Below are positions 46,935-55,407 of a stretch of 64,000 bases of DNA, one piece after another (positions within the stretch are counted from its first letter, which is position 1; each line of letters opens with the position of its first letter). The notes under the pieces are model-generated. The model saw nothing but the letters and a program-made list of their open reading frames with translations. It did no database searches and was not told the origin of the DNA. Location: assembly GCF_900215435.1 (NCBI RefSeq), contig NZ_OCMY01000001.1:3782001-3846000 (forward strand). The letters are read 5' to 3'. Origin of the DNA: Candidatus Pantoea floridensis (lineage in GTDB: Bacteria; Pseudomonadota; Gammaproteobacteria; Enterobacterales; Enterobacteriaceae). The translations under genes and the position numbers were made by a program.

Positions 46935-47429
46935 TCAGTCTAAAATCCAGGTCGCAGTATCGTTAGTGCGACAAGCTTTGCTCGCGCCTCCAACGGCCAC
47001 ACAGACCTGTTTACTATTACGGCGAGGACGCGGGCGGTCGCTACGGATGGTCGCGTCATAACGGCTGCTTTCCACGCCTGCTTTCGGTGGAATATAGCCA
47101 ATCAACTGGCCGTTTGGCTCATCGGCCACGGCCAGCCAGCTGTGTTCAACACGGCCAAGCACTTCAAACGGTTTAGCGTTATCGAGATAGCGCACCACCT
47201 TGCCGCTAAAATCAGGCGTGGTCATCACCGATGCGGCATACAGCGCGCGATAACTCTCATTAACCGGCGTGAATTCGCCAGGTGCTGCCACCGCATGACG
47301 ATGAACCAGTTTGACACCATTTACTTCACTGGTTACCAGCGTGTCATCAGTAACGGGTGGCGGCGGCGCTTTACATGCAGCCAAACTTAACACCGCCAGC
47401 AACACAAGCACGAGACTCTTATTCACCAT
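46935..47429 (-). CDS. SH3-like lipoprotein heading the reduced T6SS locus
   Basis: The 164-residue precursor starts at ATG 47429 (GAGG four bases upstream), with a signal peptide and lipobox LAAC (Cys19). The mature part contains a bacterial-SH3-like stretch (PFEVLGRVEHSWLAVADEPNGQLIGYIP) and a C-terminus with two Cys. It may occupy the outer-membrane position that TssJ fills in full systems, although it does not look like TssJ. First gene of the - strand operon, 84 bp ahead of tssL. Confidence 0.75.
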   Translation of the reverse strand: MVNKSLVLVLLAVLSLAACKAPPPPVTDDTLVTSEVNGVKLVHRHAVAAPGEFTPVNESYRALYAASVMTTPDFSGKVVRYLDNAKPFEVLGRVEHSWLAVADEPNGQLIGYIPPKAGVESSRYDATIRSDRPRPRRNSKQVCVAVGGASKACRTNDTATWILD

Positions 47430-47676
47430 GATCCTCAAATTTCATCAGATTAGCTGCAGAGTAATCTGCGGCACGGGCCTTTAAGGCAGGCAGATTAGGC
47501 AGCGAGAAAGCCATCAAAAAAACAGACAGATTACAGAAAGATAGTGCTGAACTAAGTCTACCTAAGACTTTTGAGAATTCAAACCATTGCACCAAGAGAA
47601 ATCCCGTGCTACCGGGCGAAAAAGCAGCGCAGGCCGATGATATAAAACACTTAGTCCTGGCGAAAGATAAGCTGAG

Positions 47677-47790
47677 TTAATTTATTTGTTGGGGTTAGCA
47701 AAAGGCGGTGCTGATGTTGCTTTTACCTGGTGTTAGTACCAATTAAAAATGGTAAATAAGATTAATCTATTTATCGGGGTTAAAAAAGAT
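47677..47790. repeat. Pair of imperfect 29-bp direct repeats, 85 bp apart
   Basis: TTAATTTATTTGTTGGGG at 47677 and TTAATCTATTTATCGGGG at 47762, each followed by TTA and an A-rich stretch, match at about 22 of 29 positions. The 85-bp offset is close to eight helical turns. They lie 250-360 bp upstream of the reduced T6SS operon and could be sites for a regulator or a nucleoid protein. Confidence 0.45.
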
Positions 47791-47900
47791 TGCCCGGCGA
47801 AACAATTTTCAAAATTTCGGAATTTCCGGGCGTTTTCTGCACGCCATTCAGCGTAGCACGGCATGGCTTTTGCTTAAGGATAGTGGACGCAGATCGCCGT

Positions 47901-47921
47901 GCTGCACAAAGCCTGTGCAGC
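47901..47921. promoter_or_regulatory. NtrC-type enhancer site (perfect inverted repeat)
   Basis: GCTGCACA-AAGCC-TGTGCAGC is a perfect 8-bp inverted repeat with a 5-bp spacer. It contains TGCAC-N7-GTGCA, the NtrC (GlnG) consensus. Its centre lies about 118 bp upstream of the predicted sigma-54 start, within the usual enhancer range (glnA sites lie near -108 and -140). A weaker match (CGCGC-N7-GTGCA) is centred 22 bp downstream, on the same helix face. Confidence 0.7.
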
Positions 47922-48002
47922 TGGCGCGCCCAGATAGTGCAGATTTCTGTCAATCAATTCAATTCTTCCTGCTTGAGCGGCCTGCATCACGCATTTAGCC
48001 TT

Positions 48003-48019
48003 TGGCACACACTTTGCAA
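48003..48019 (+). promoter_or_regulatory. Sigma-54 (-24/-12) promoter
   Basis: TTGGCACACACTTTGCA contains GG at 48004-48005 and GC at 48016-48017 with exactly 10 bases between, matching TGGCACG-N4-TTGCW at all but one position. Transcription should begin near 48029. The NtrC-like site upstream strengthens the call. Confidence 0.8.
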
Positions 48020-48028
48020 TACCTTTAC

Positions 48029-48126
48029 TGACATTGTGCATTTGTTTCTCGTTAAGCGTGAATCGAGTGCTTTGGATAAAGGCGTCCTGCCCATGTTGCG
48101 CGCATGTGGCTGGACGCCTTTTTTTA
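48029..48126 (+). ncRNA. Predicted sigma-54-dependent small RNA, about 97 nt
   Basis: The predicted start near 48029 and the intrinsic terminator ending near 48126 define a transcript of roughly 97 nt with no credible open frame. The 5' half is unstructured and pyrimidine-rich (CATTTGTTTCTCGTTAAGCG), as expected for a base-pairing RNA; the 3' half is the terminator stem with a U tail suited to Hfq. I do not recognise a named family such as GlmY, GlmZ or Qrr. Alternatively it is an attenuated leader of flhB. Regulation by nitrogen status is inferred from the NtrC-like site. Confidence 0.55.
48079..48126 (+). terminator. Intrinsic terminator of the predicted small RNA
   Basis: AAGGCGTCC (48079-48087) pairs perfectly with GGACGCCTT (48112-48120), and inner bases CCATG/CATG(T)GG extend the stem. 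A run of T (48119-48125) follows on the + strand only, so the orientation is clear. It lies 137 bp before flhB. Confidence 0.85.
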
Positions 48127-48262
48127 TTCCGCTTAGCGGTTATAACCGTCCGCAATTTCACTTATGGCTAAATAAACTCACATTTCTCCCCTTTAATCCG
48201 CGCTTTAGCCGCGTGGGCTTTTGGCATTCTATGCTCAGAATTCCTGCCCGCTGAGGTGCGTT

Positions 48263-49414
48263 GTGGCTGAAGAGAGTAACGAGGACAAAACAGAATCGCC
48301 CACCCCCCACCGACTTGAGAAGGCGCGTGAGGAAGGGCAGATTCCGCGTTCGCGCGAGCTGACTTCAGTGATGATGCTGTTGATTGGACTGCTGATTTTA
48401 TGGGTAGGCGGCAACAGCATGGCAGAGCGGCTGGCGAGCATGGTCGCCACGGGTTTCCGTTTCGATCACGGCATGGTGAGCGATGACAAGGTCATTATCG
48501 GGCACATTGGCAGCCTGATTAAGCAGGCCATGATTGCGCTACTGCCGCTGATGGGCGGCCTTGTGGTGGTGGCGATTGCCGGACCGATGGCGCTGGGCGG
48601 CCTCAACATTAGCGGTAAATCCATCAAGCTCGACCTCAAGAAGCTCAATCCGTTGAGCGGTATTGGCCGCATGTTCTCCGGCCAAACCGCTGCGGAGTTA
48701 GTAAAGTCGATTATGAAAGCGGTGCTGGTTGGGCTGGTTGCCGGTTGGTACATTTGGAGCCATTGGGAAGAGATGCTGCGGCTGATGAGTGAACCGCCGA
48801 TTAACGCCCTGCATCACGGCTTATCAATGATGGCCGCCAGCTGCGGGTTGGTCATGCTGGGATTATTCCCGATGGTTGGCTTTGACGTGTTCTGGCAGCT
48901 GTATAGCTACTTCAAAAAGCTGCGCATGACGCGTCAGGAAATTCGCGACGAGCATAAACAAAACGAAGGCGATCCGCACGTTAAAGGGCGTATTCGTCAG
49001 GCGATGCGCGCTGCCGCAAGGCGCCGCATGATGGCCGACGTGCCAAAAGCGGACGTTATCGTCACCAACCCCACTCACTATTCGGTGGCCCTAAAATATC
49101 AAGAAGGGAAGATGAGTGCTCCTAAAGTGGTTGCCAAAGGGGCGGGTGATATTGCGCTGAAAATCCGCGAATTAGCCAAAGAGCATCGTATTCCCATTCT
49201 TGAGGCGCCGCCGCTTGCGCGCGCGCTGTATCGACACACGGAAATCGGCCAGTTTATTCCCGGCGCACTCTATGCCGCCGTGGCAGAAGTGCTGGCCTGG
49301 GTCTGGCAGCTGCGACGCTGGAAGCGCGAAGGCGGCCTGATTCCAAATAAACCTAAAAACCTGCCGGTGCCGGCAGACATGGACTTTGCAGGAGAGAACA
49401 GAAACGATGGCTAA
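48263..49414 (+). CDS. flhB: FlhB, flagellar type III export switch protein
   Basis: FlhB is an export-gate component that switches substrate class after hook completion. The 383-residue protein starts at GTG 48263 (GAGG six bases upstream), reading VAEESNEDKTESPTPHRLEKA, close to E. coli. It has four helices, then a cytoplasmic domain with the autocleavage site NPTH at 269-272. It overlaps flhA by 8 bp. The flhBAE operon lies apart from the che and flhDC genes within this window. Confidence 0.97.
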   Translation: MAEESNEDKTESPTPHRLEKAREEGQIPRSRELTSVMMLLIGLLILWVGGNSMAERLASMVATGFRFDHGMVSDDKVIIGHIGSLIKQAMIALLPLMGGLVVVAIAGPMALGGLNISGKSIKLDLKKLNPLSGIGRMFSGQTAAELVKSIMKAVLVGLVAGWYIWSHWEEMLRLMSEPPINALHHGLSMMAASCGLVMLGLFPMVGFDVFWQLYSYFKKLRMTRQEIRDEHKQNEGDPHVKGRIRQAMRAAARRRMMADVPKADVIVTNPTHYSVALKYQEGKMSAPKVVAKGAGDIALKIRELAKEHRIPILEAPPLARALYRHTEIGQFIPGALYAAVAEVLAWVWQLRRWKREGGLIPNKPKNLPVPADMDFAGENRNDG

Positions 49415-51494
49415 CTTAGCCGAGAAGCTGCGTTTACCGAGCAACTTTAAAGACACGCAGTGGCAGGTACTGGCTGGTCCGGTACTGATCATGCTGATCC
49501 TCTCGATGATGGTGCTGCCGTTGCCTGCATTCATTCTCGACCTGCTGTTCACCTTTAACATCGCGCTGTCGATCATGGTGCTGCTGGTGGCGATGTTCAC
49601 CCAGCGCACGCTGGAGTTCGCAGCATTCCCAACCATTCTGCTTTTCTCCACCTTGCTGCGCCTGGCGCTAAACGTTGCCTCTACCCGAATCATTTTGCTG
49701 GACGGTCATACCGGCGCCGATGCGGCCGGACGCGTGGTAGAAGCCTTTGGCCACTTCCTGGTTGGCGGTAACTTTGCCATCGGTATTGTGGTGTTTATCA
49801 TCCTGGTCATCATCAACTTTATGGTGATCACCAAGGGTGCGGGGCGTATCGCCGAAGTGGGCGCGCGTTTTGTGCTTGATGGTATGCCTGGTAAGCAGAT
49901 GGCCATTGATGCTGACTTAAACGCCGGTTTAATTGGTGAAGATGAAGCCAAGCGCCGCCGTAGTGAGGTAACACAGGAAGCGGATTTCTACGGCTCGATG
50001 GACGGTGCGAGTAAATTCGTGCGCGGTGATGCCATCGCCGGCATTCTGATTATGGTGATCAACGTTATCGGCGGTTTGTTGGTCGGCGTGGTGCAGCACG
50101 GCATGGATCTCGGTCACGCCGGTGAAACCTATACGCTGTTGACCATCGGTGACGGCCTGGTGGCGCAGATCCCCGCGCTGGTGATCTCAACGGCTGCGGG
50201 TGTAATTGTGACGCGCGTCAGCACCGATCAGGATGTTGGCGAACAGATGGTGAGCCAGCTGTTTAGAAATCCACGCGTACTGATGTTAAGCGGCGGCGTT
50301 ATCGGTTTACTCGGTCTGGTTCCGGGCATGCCGAACTTTGTCTTTCTGCTGTTTACCGCTGGCTTACTGGGCCTGGCCTGGTGGCTGCGCGGGCGCGAAA
50401 TGCAGCCGAAGAAACCGGCGGAATCTGCCAGTCTGGTAAAAACCCAGGAGACGCCAGCCACCGTCGAGGCCTCCTGGACCGACGTACAGCTGGAAGATTC
50501 GCTGGGGATGGAAGTGGGCTATCGTCTGATTCCGATGGTCGATCACCTGCAAAATGGCGAACTGCTGGGGCGTATCCGCAGTATTCGTAAGAAGGTGGCA
50601 CAGGAGGTCGGTTTCCTGCCGCCGGTGGTGCATATCCGTGACAACATGGAGCTGCCGCCTGCGCGCTACCGCATTCTGATGAAAGGTGTGGAAATTGGCA
50701 GCGGCGATGCCTACCCGGGCCGCTGGATGGCGATCAACCCGGGCACCGCCGCGGGGTCGTTGCCGGGTGAGCCGACTGTCGATCCAGCCTTTGGTCTGGC
50801 GGCGATTTGGATTGATAGCGCGTTGAAAGAGCAGGCGCAAATTCAAGGCTTTACCGTGGTAGAAGCCAGCACCGTGGTGGCGACTCATCTTAATCATCTG
50901 ATTGGCCAGTACGCCAGCGAGCTGTTTGGCCGTCAGGAAGCGCAGCAGCTGTTGGATCGCGTCACGCAGGAGATGCCGAAACTGACGGAAGATCTGGTGC
51001 CGGGTGTCATCACCTTAACCACGCTGCATAAAGTGCTGCAAAATCTGTTGACCGAGCGCGTGTCGATTCGTGATATGCGCACCATTATCGAAACGCTGGC
51101 GGAACATGCGCCGGTACAGAACGATCCTCAGGAGCTAACCAGCGTGGTGCGCGTGGCGTTGGGACGCGCGATTACCCAGCAGTGGTTCCCAGGAAATGGC
51201 GAGGTGCAGGTGATTGGCCTTGATGCCACGCTGGAACGCTTGCTGCTGCAGGCGCTGCAGGGCGGCGGTGGACTGGAACCGGGCCTGGCGGATCGCTTAC
51301 TGGTGCAGACGCAAGGTGCGCTGCAGCAGCAAGAGATGGTCGGCGGTCCGCCGGTGCTGCTGGTGAACCATCCGCTGCGTGCGCTGCTGGCGCGCTTCCT
51401 GCGTCGCAATCTGCCACAGCTGATCGTGCTGTCGAACATGGAGTTGACCGACAACCGGCAGATCCGCATGACAGCCACCATTGGAGGCAAGTAA
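49407..51494 (+). CDS. flhA: FlhA, flagellar type III export gate protein
   Basis: The 695-residue major export-gate subunit starts at ATG 49407 (MANLAEKLRLPSNF). Eight N-terminal helices and the FHIPEP signature region (RLALNVASTRIIL, GAGRIAEVGARFVLDGMPGK) are followed by the soluble domain that docks export chaperones. It is very close to E. coli FlhA. It overlaps flhE by one base (TAATG). Confidence 0.98.
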   Translation: MANLAEKLRLPSNFKDTQWQVLAGPVLIMLILSMMVLPLPAFILDLLFTFNIALSIMVLLVAMFTQRTLEFAAFPTILLFSTLLRLALNVASTRIILLDGHTGADAAGRVVEAFGHFLVGGNFAIGIVVFIILVIINFMVITKGAGRIAEVGARFVLDGMPGKQMAIDADLNAGLIGEDEAKRRRSEVTQEADFYGSMDGASKFVRGDAIAGILIMVINVIGGLLVGVVQHGMDLGHAGETYTLLTIGDGLVAQIPALVISTAAGVIVTRVSTDQDVGEQMVSQLFRNPRVLMLSGGVIGLLGLVPGMPNFVFLLFTAGLLGLAWWLRGREMQPKKPAESASLVKTQETPATVEASWTDVQLEDSLGMEVGYRLIPMVDHLQNGELLGRIRSIRKKVAQEVGFLPPVVHIRDNMELPPARYRILMKGVEIGSGDAYPGRWMAINPGTAAGSLPGEPTVDPAFGLAAIWIDSALKEQAQIQGFTVVEASTVVATHLNHLIGQYASELFGRQEAQQLLDRVTQEMPKLTEDLVPGVITLTTLHKVLQNLLTERVSIRDMRTIIETLAEHAPVQNDPQELTSVVRVALGRAITQQWFPGNGEVQVIGLDATLERLLLQALQGGGGLEPGLADRLLVQTQGALQQQEMVGGPPVLLVNHPLRALLARFLRRNLPQLIVLSNMELTDNRQIRMTATIGGK

Positions 51495-51901
51495 TGCGCC
51501 GTTGGTGCTGGGCATTAATGATGTTACCGATAATAGCGTTGCCGCTCGCTGCCAATGCGGCCACCGGTGCCTGGACCGCCAACGCCAGCGGCCCGAGCCT
51601 CGGCGTGCGCGGTAACTGGATGAAATCGCCGGCGCTGCGTGCGCCGTCATCCGCACCGGGCACTATTTCCGTAGTGAACTGGCGCTATCAGCTTAGCCGT
51701 CCTGCGCCGTCGGGTTTGGTGGTGCGCTTATGTGCCGCCGATCGCTGTGTCGAAATCGAAGGGGCCAGCGGCAGTACGCGTGGTTTAGCCAACGTTGCCG
51801 CGGAAGAGACGCTGCATCTGGCCTTTGGTTTTCAGGGCCAGGGCGCATTGCCGCCGGGCTTGCGCGTGGTGAGCAGTGAAGTGACGGTAAATTATCATTA
51901 G
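51494..51901 (+). CDS. flhE: FlhE, periplasmic flagellar protein
   Basis: The 135-residue precursor has a Sec signal peptide ending ANA near residue 22. The mature domain resembles FlhE (GAWTANASGPSLGVRGNWM, LHLAFGFQGQGALPPGLRV), a periplasmic protein that acts as a chaperone or plug preventing proton leak through the flagellar export gate. It ends the flhBAE operon. Confidence 0.93.
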   Translation: MRRWCWALMMLPIIALPLAANAATGAWTANASGPSLGVRGNWMKSPALRAPSSAPGTISVVNWRYQLSRPAPSGLVVRLCAADRCVEIEGASGSTRGLANVAAEETLHLAFGFQGQGALPPGLRVVSSEVTVNYH

Positions 51902-51946
51902 CCCTTAAACTATCGGCGACGCTTATCGCGCCGCTGATAGCCGCGA

Positions 51947-53260
51947 TTAAGGTTTATCCCCCTGACTAAAGATGGGGGGCGAAGCCAGCTTTGCATCCTG
52001 CCTCAATGCCTTAACCTGCTTTGCACTCACCTTAGCCGCGGCCGGATTGCCAAACTGTTGGCTGACAAAGTTACTGACGTCAGCCACCTGCTGATCGCTC
52101 AGCTCCGGCGCAAAGGCGGGCATAAACACTTCACCTGCGCGCATATGGCGGCGCACGCCGTTGAGGATGACGGATACCACATTGCGCCCATCAGCCGCGC
52201 CGGTGCTGGTGTGATGGAACAGCGATGGATAAGCATGGAAGCCCGTGCCCGATCCCGCACCTTCCGCGCCGTGACAGCTGGCGCAGTTACCGGCAAACAG
52301 CACCACGCCGGGCTGCGCGTTGCGCGTGCCGTCGTCTGCGCCGCGCAGAGCAATCAGCGCCGTTGAGGGCTGTCCCCAACTGTCGCGCGGCTGGCTTTGC
52401 TGCTTATCCGGCTGTGGCTTAACGGTGCGCAAATAGGTAGCGATATCCTGCAGGTCACTGTCCGGCAGATATTGCAGACTGTGCTCAATCGCTTCTGCCA
52501 TCGGGCCAGAGGCGCTGGCTTTGTTGGCAACAAAGCCGGTTTTTAGGTAGGTCACCAGCTGCTGCTGGCTCCAGCTGCCAATGCCTGCCTGTTTGTCCGG
52601 GGTAATGTTGTACGCCATCCAGCCGCCGAGATCGCCACCGGCCAGCGCTTTATCGCTGTCCATGCCCATGGTCAGATTACGCGGCGTATGACAGGTGCCG
52701 CAGTGCGCCAATGCCTCGACCAGATAGCGACCGTTATTCCACTGCGCGCTCTGCTGCGCATCGTTCTGTAATTCGCCCTTATCGAAATTAAACCACTTCC
52801 AGAAGCGCATGCCCCAACGCTGGTTGAACGGGAACGGCAGGTCGGTTTGCGGTGACGCCTGATGAACCGGTGGCATCGACAGCAGATACGCTTTGATCGC
52901 CAACACATCATCGCGCTTCATTTTGGTGAAAGAGTCATACGGCATCGCTGGATAGAGCTGTTCGCCGTTTTTGCCAATGCCATCGCGCACCGCAGCAACG
53001 AACTGATCGTCACTCCAGCTACCAATACCGAACTGCTTATCGGATGAGATATTGCTGCCCCAAATCTGACCGAAAGGGGTGCTAACGGCAAAGCCACCGC
53101 CAAACAGTGGACCGTTGGTGGCGGTATGGCAGGCGGTACAGTCGCTGGCGCGTGCCAGATATTCACCGCGTTTAATCTGCGCGTCGTTGTCTGCCGCCTG
53201 CGCTACTGCACACTGCATCAGGAGCAGCGCGATAGCGGCCTGAAGAACTACAGGTTTCAT
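51947..53260 (-). CDS. Triheme cytochrome c subunit of a membrane flavocytochrome dehydrogenase
   Basis: The 437-residue precursor has a Sec signal peptide and three CxxCH heme sites: CTACH at 41-45, CGTCH near 187 and CASCH near 327. It belongs to the cytochrome subunit family of gluconate-2-, sorbitol- and alcohol dehydrogenases and passes electrons from the flavin subunit to ubiquinone at the outer face of the inner membrane. It follows the GMC subunit by 10 bp in the order small subunit - flavoprotein - cytochrome, as in known gluconate 2-dehydrogenases. Substrate is not certain from sequence. Confidence 0.92.
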   Translation of the reverse strand: MKPVVLQAAIALLLMQCAVAQAADNDAQIKRGEYLARASDCTACHTATNGPLFGGGFAVSTPFGQIWGSNISSDKQFGIGSWSDDQFVAAVRDGIGKNGEQLYPAMPYDSFTKMKRDDVLAIKAYLLSMPPVHQASPQTDLPFPFNQRWGMRFWKWFNFDKGELQNDAQQSAQWNNGRYLVEALAHCGTCHTPRNLTMGMDSDKALAGGDLGGWMAYNITPDKQAGIGSWSQQQLVTYLKTGFVANKASASGPMAEAIEHSLQYLPDSDLQDIATYLRTVKPQPDKQQSQPRDSWGQPSTALIALRGADDGTRNAQPGVVLFAGNCASCHGAEGAGSGTGFHAYPSLFHHTSTGAADGRNVVSVILNGVRRHMRAGEVFMPAFAPELSDQQVADVSNFVSQQFGNPAAAKVSAKQVKALRQDAKLASPPIFSQGDKP

Positions 53261-53270
53261 CGGATGCTCC

Positions 53271-54872
53271 TTACAAGCTTGCCAGCACGCTATCGGCCAT
53301 GCGCAGCGCCAGCGCGGTACCGGTCAGGGTGGAATTGACCGTCGACGCGGAGGGCATAATGCCGGTGCCGGCGATAAACAGGTTCGGGTGGTCGTGAGTT
53401 CGGCAGTGGCCATCTACCACCGAATCCTGTGGATTACTGCCCATAATCATGGTGCCGGTAATATGCTGGTTGTTATCGTAAACGCCGCGCGGACTGTAAA
53501 TCGCCTCCGTTCCGCCCATCTGTTTAACCATACGTTGGAAGTCGACCATCGACTGGTCATAACCGCGATGCACGTACTCCGGGAAGCGGTAATGAACCTC
53601 CAGGCGTGGAATGCCCCAGGCATCCTTTTCCGTTTTGCTCAGCGTGACGCGGTTTTGCGGTTCCGGCAGCATCTCCAGCAGGCACTTCAGCTGGACAAAA
53701 CGCTCGGCCTGGAAGGCCAGCTTGTCGTTGAGCGCCTGGCCGTAGTAACCCTGACGCACCAGACGTTCGGTGAGATAGCGCACCGGTGAGGTGTTGGACA
53801 GATCGATGCGCAGCGCCGAGCGTTCAGCACGGAAATCGCCATCCCGTAGGTTGTTAATGCTGCCTGGCCGCATCGGCCCACGACCAAACCACACCGGTTC
53901 ATCAGCGTAAAACTCCACCGACGATCCCGGATGATCCATCAGATTACGGCCCACCATACCGGAACGGTTGGCGATGCCGTGCGGATAGCGTTCGCTGGTG
54001 GAAAGCAGCAGGATTTTCGGGCTCTCGATGCCGTTCGCCGTCAGGACAAACTGTTTGCCGGTGACGCGATGACGCGCTTTGTTTTGATCGAGGTAATGTA
54101 CCGCCTGAATCGTCCCTTTATCGTCAGCTTCAATGCGAAACACCACCGCGTTGGTGACAATTTTCACGCCGGCATCCAGCGCCTTACGGGCGGCAATACC
54201 ACCGTGATATTGCGCATCAATCGGACACACCGGCATGCAATTATTGTTGCCACAGCAGGCCGGGCGACCATCATAAGCGATGCTGTTGCGCGCCTGTGGA
54301 CCAATGCCAACCTCATAACCCAGCGGACCGAGACGCTGCTTCAGGCGATCAAAACCGTACGGCAGCGGAATGCCTGGTAGCGGGTAAGGACGTGAGCGCG
54401 GCGAAGCCAAATCGCTGTCGCCAGAAACGCCCATCTGATACTCGGCGTCGCAGTAGTAGGGTTCCAGCTCGGCATAGCTGATCGGCCAGTCGCGGCCAAT
54501 GCCGTACAGTGATTGAATACGCATATCGTTAGGCAGCAGACGGAAAGCCTGTCCCGCCCAGTGCCAGGTGGTGCCGCCGGTGCCGCGCAGATATTGGGCG
54601 CGATAGGGATCCGGGCCTTTCTGGATCAGGTAATTGTTATCGCTGGGGATGAACTTCGGCTGCGGCGCCCACGGTTGCGGCGGGTAAGGTTCAGTGAAAT
54701 CGCCTTTAAACGGCGAGTTGCGGAAATATTCCACCGCGCGGTCGCGTTTGATCTCCGGCCCGGACTCCAGTATCAGCACCGACGCGCCGGCGTTGGCCAT
54801 CTTCAGTGCCGCCAGTGAACCGGCAATACCGGCACCAATCACCACCACATCGGCGCTTAATGAATCAGACAT
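53271..54872 (-). CDS. GMC flavoprotein subunit (gluconate 2-dehydrogenase-like)
   Basis: The 533-residue protein starts at ATG 54872 (MSDSLSADVVVIGAGIAGSL) with the FAD-binding GAGIAG at 13-18. Near residues 200-212 a CCGNNNCMPVCP motif supplies three-plus cysteines like the [3Fe-4S] site of FAD-dependent glucose dehydrogenase. The C-terminal HITGTMIMG and TVNSTLTGTALALRMAD regions hold the GMC active site. No Sec signal is present, so it should travel through Tat with the small subunit. Gluconate, 2-ketogluconate or another sugar is the likely substrate. It overlaps the small-subunit gene by 8 bp. Confidence 0.9.
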   Translation of the reverse strand: MSDSLSADVVVIGAGIAGSLAALKMANAGASVLILESGPEIKRDRAVEYFRNSPFKGDFTEPYPPQPWAPQPKFIPSDNNYLIQKGPDPYRAQYLRGTGGTTWHWAGQAFRLLPNDMRIQSLYGIGRDWPISYAELEPYYCDAEYQMGVSGDSDLASPRSRPYPLPGIPLPYGFDRLKQRLGPLGYEVGIGPQARNSIAYDGRPACCGNNNCMPVCPIDAQYHGGIAARKALDAGVKIVTNAVVFRIEADDKGTIQAVHYLDQNKARHRVTGKQFVLTANGIESPKILLLSTSERYPHGIANRSGMVGRNLMDHPGSSVEFYADEPVWFGRGPMRPGSINNLRDGDFRAERSALRIDLSNTSPVRYLTERLVRQGYYGQALNDKLAFQAERFVQLKCLLEMLPEPQNRVTLSKTEKDAWGIPRLEVHYRFPEYVHRGYDQSMVDFQRMVKQMGGTEAIYSPRGVYDNNQHITGTMIMGSNPQDSVVDGHCRTHDHPNLFIAGTGIMPSASTVNSTLTGTALALRMADSVLASL

Positions 54873-55392
54873 GTGCTCTCCTTGCTGGCGGCTGCGTCCA
54901 GAAGTTAGGTTGTCCCGGCGCATAGCTCGGGGGTAACAGCGAATCGCGTACCAGTTGATAGCTGACAATATTTTCAAAGGCGATGCACTGCGGCCTTGGC
55001 AGCGGGCCGACGACGCCCAGATACCAACCGGAAACCAGCGCCTGATAAAGATCGTTCAGGGCTTTGGGTTGGGTACTCAACAGCGTCAGAAGCGTGCCGC
55101 CGTTGGCGACCGGTTGCTGTTGCAGTAGCGTGCTGAGCGTATCAAGTTGGCTATCCAACTGCGGGACATGGTCGTGCAGCCAGCTGTACAGGCGCTGTGC
55201 CAGTAGCGTATCCGGCTGTTCCAGCCCGGTGAGGGTGACGGAAATTGCGCGAAAACTGGCGGAGGGTGCAACCGCGGCGGCCAGCGGGGGTGCCGCGAAA
55301 GCGAGGTTGCCGGGCAGCACCTGCCTCAGGACGCCAGCCACCAGCAGGCCCGCCGTGCCGGTCAATAGCCGGCGGCGTGAAAGAGTCATCAT
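54865..55392 (-). CDS. Tat-exported small subunit of the dehydrogenase
   Basis: The 175-residue protein has a twin-arginine signal (SRRRLLTG at 5-12, then a hydrophobic stretch to about residue 33) and the gluconate-2-dehydrogenase subunit 3 / sugar dehydrogenase small-subunit pattern (YSWLHDHVPQLDSQLDTL, ALVSGWYLGVVGP, FENIVSYQLVRD). It acts as a hitch-hiker carrier that brings the folded flavoprotein through Tat. The order and overlap with the GMC gene support one complex. Confidence 0.87.
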   Translation of the reverse strand: MMTLSRRRLLTGTAGLLVAGVLRQVLPGNLAFAAPPLAAAVAPSASFRAISVTLTGLEQPDTLLAQRLYSWLHDHVPQLDSQLDTLSTLLQQQPVANGGTLLTLLSTQPKALNDLYQALVSGWYLGVVGPLPRPQCIAFENIVSYQLVRDSLLPPSYAPGQPNFWTQPPARRAHV

Positions 55393-55407
55393 GGAAATCC
55401 CCGAAAG

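Larger units (their letters stand above)
47430..48262. other. Long intergenic region with regulatory signals and a predicted small RNA
   Basis: This 833-bp stretch separates the reduced T6SS locus (-) from flhB (+). No frame within it has a credible start and family match. Visible elements are an AAGTCT-ACCTA-AGACTT dyad (47554-47570), a pair of imperfect direct repeats, an NtrC-like palindrome, a sigma-54 promoter, a predicted small RNA with terminator, and the flhB leader. Confidence 0.7.

Noticed and set aside
47706..47722. Second GG-N10-GC sequence (CGGTGCTGATGTTGCTT) resembling a sigma-54 promoter
   Set aside because: Only the -12 part resembles the consensus; the -24 part does not, and nothing downstream fits a transcript.
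47790..48254. A 154-codon frame on the + strand upstream of flhB
   Set aside because: It spans the NtrC-like site, the sigma-54 promoter and the terminator, has no ribosome site or family match, and has amino-acid use like random sequence.
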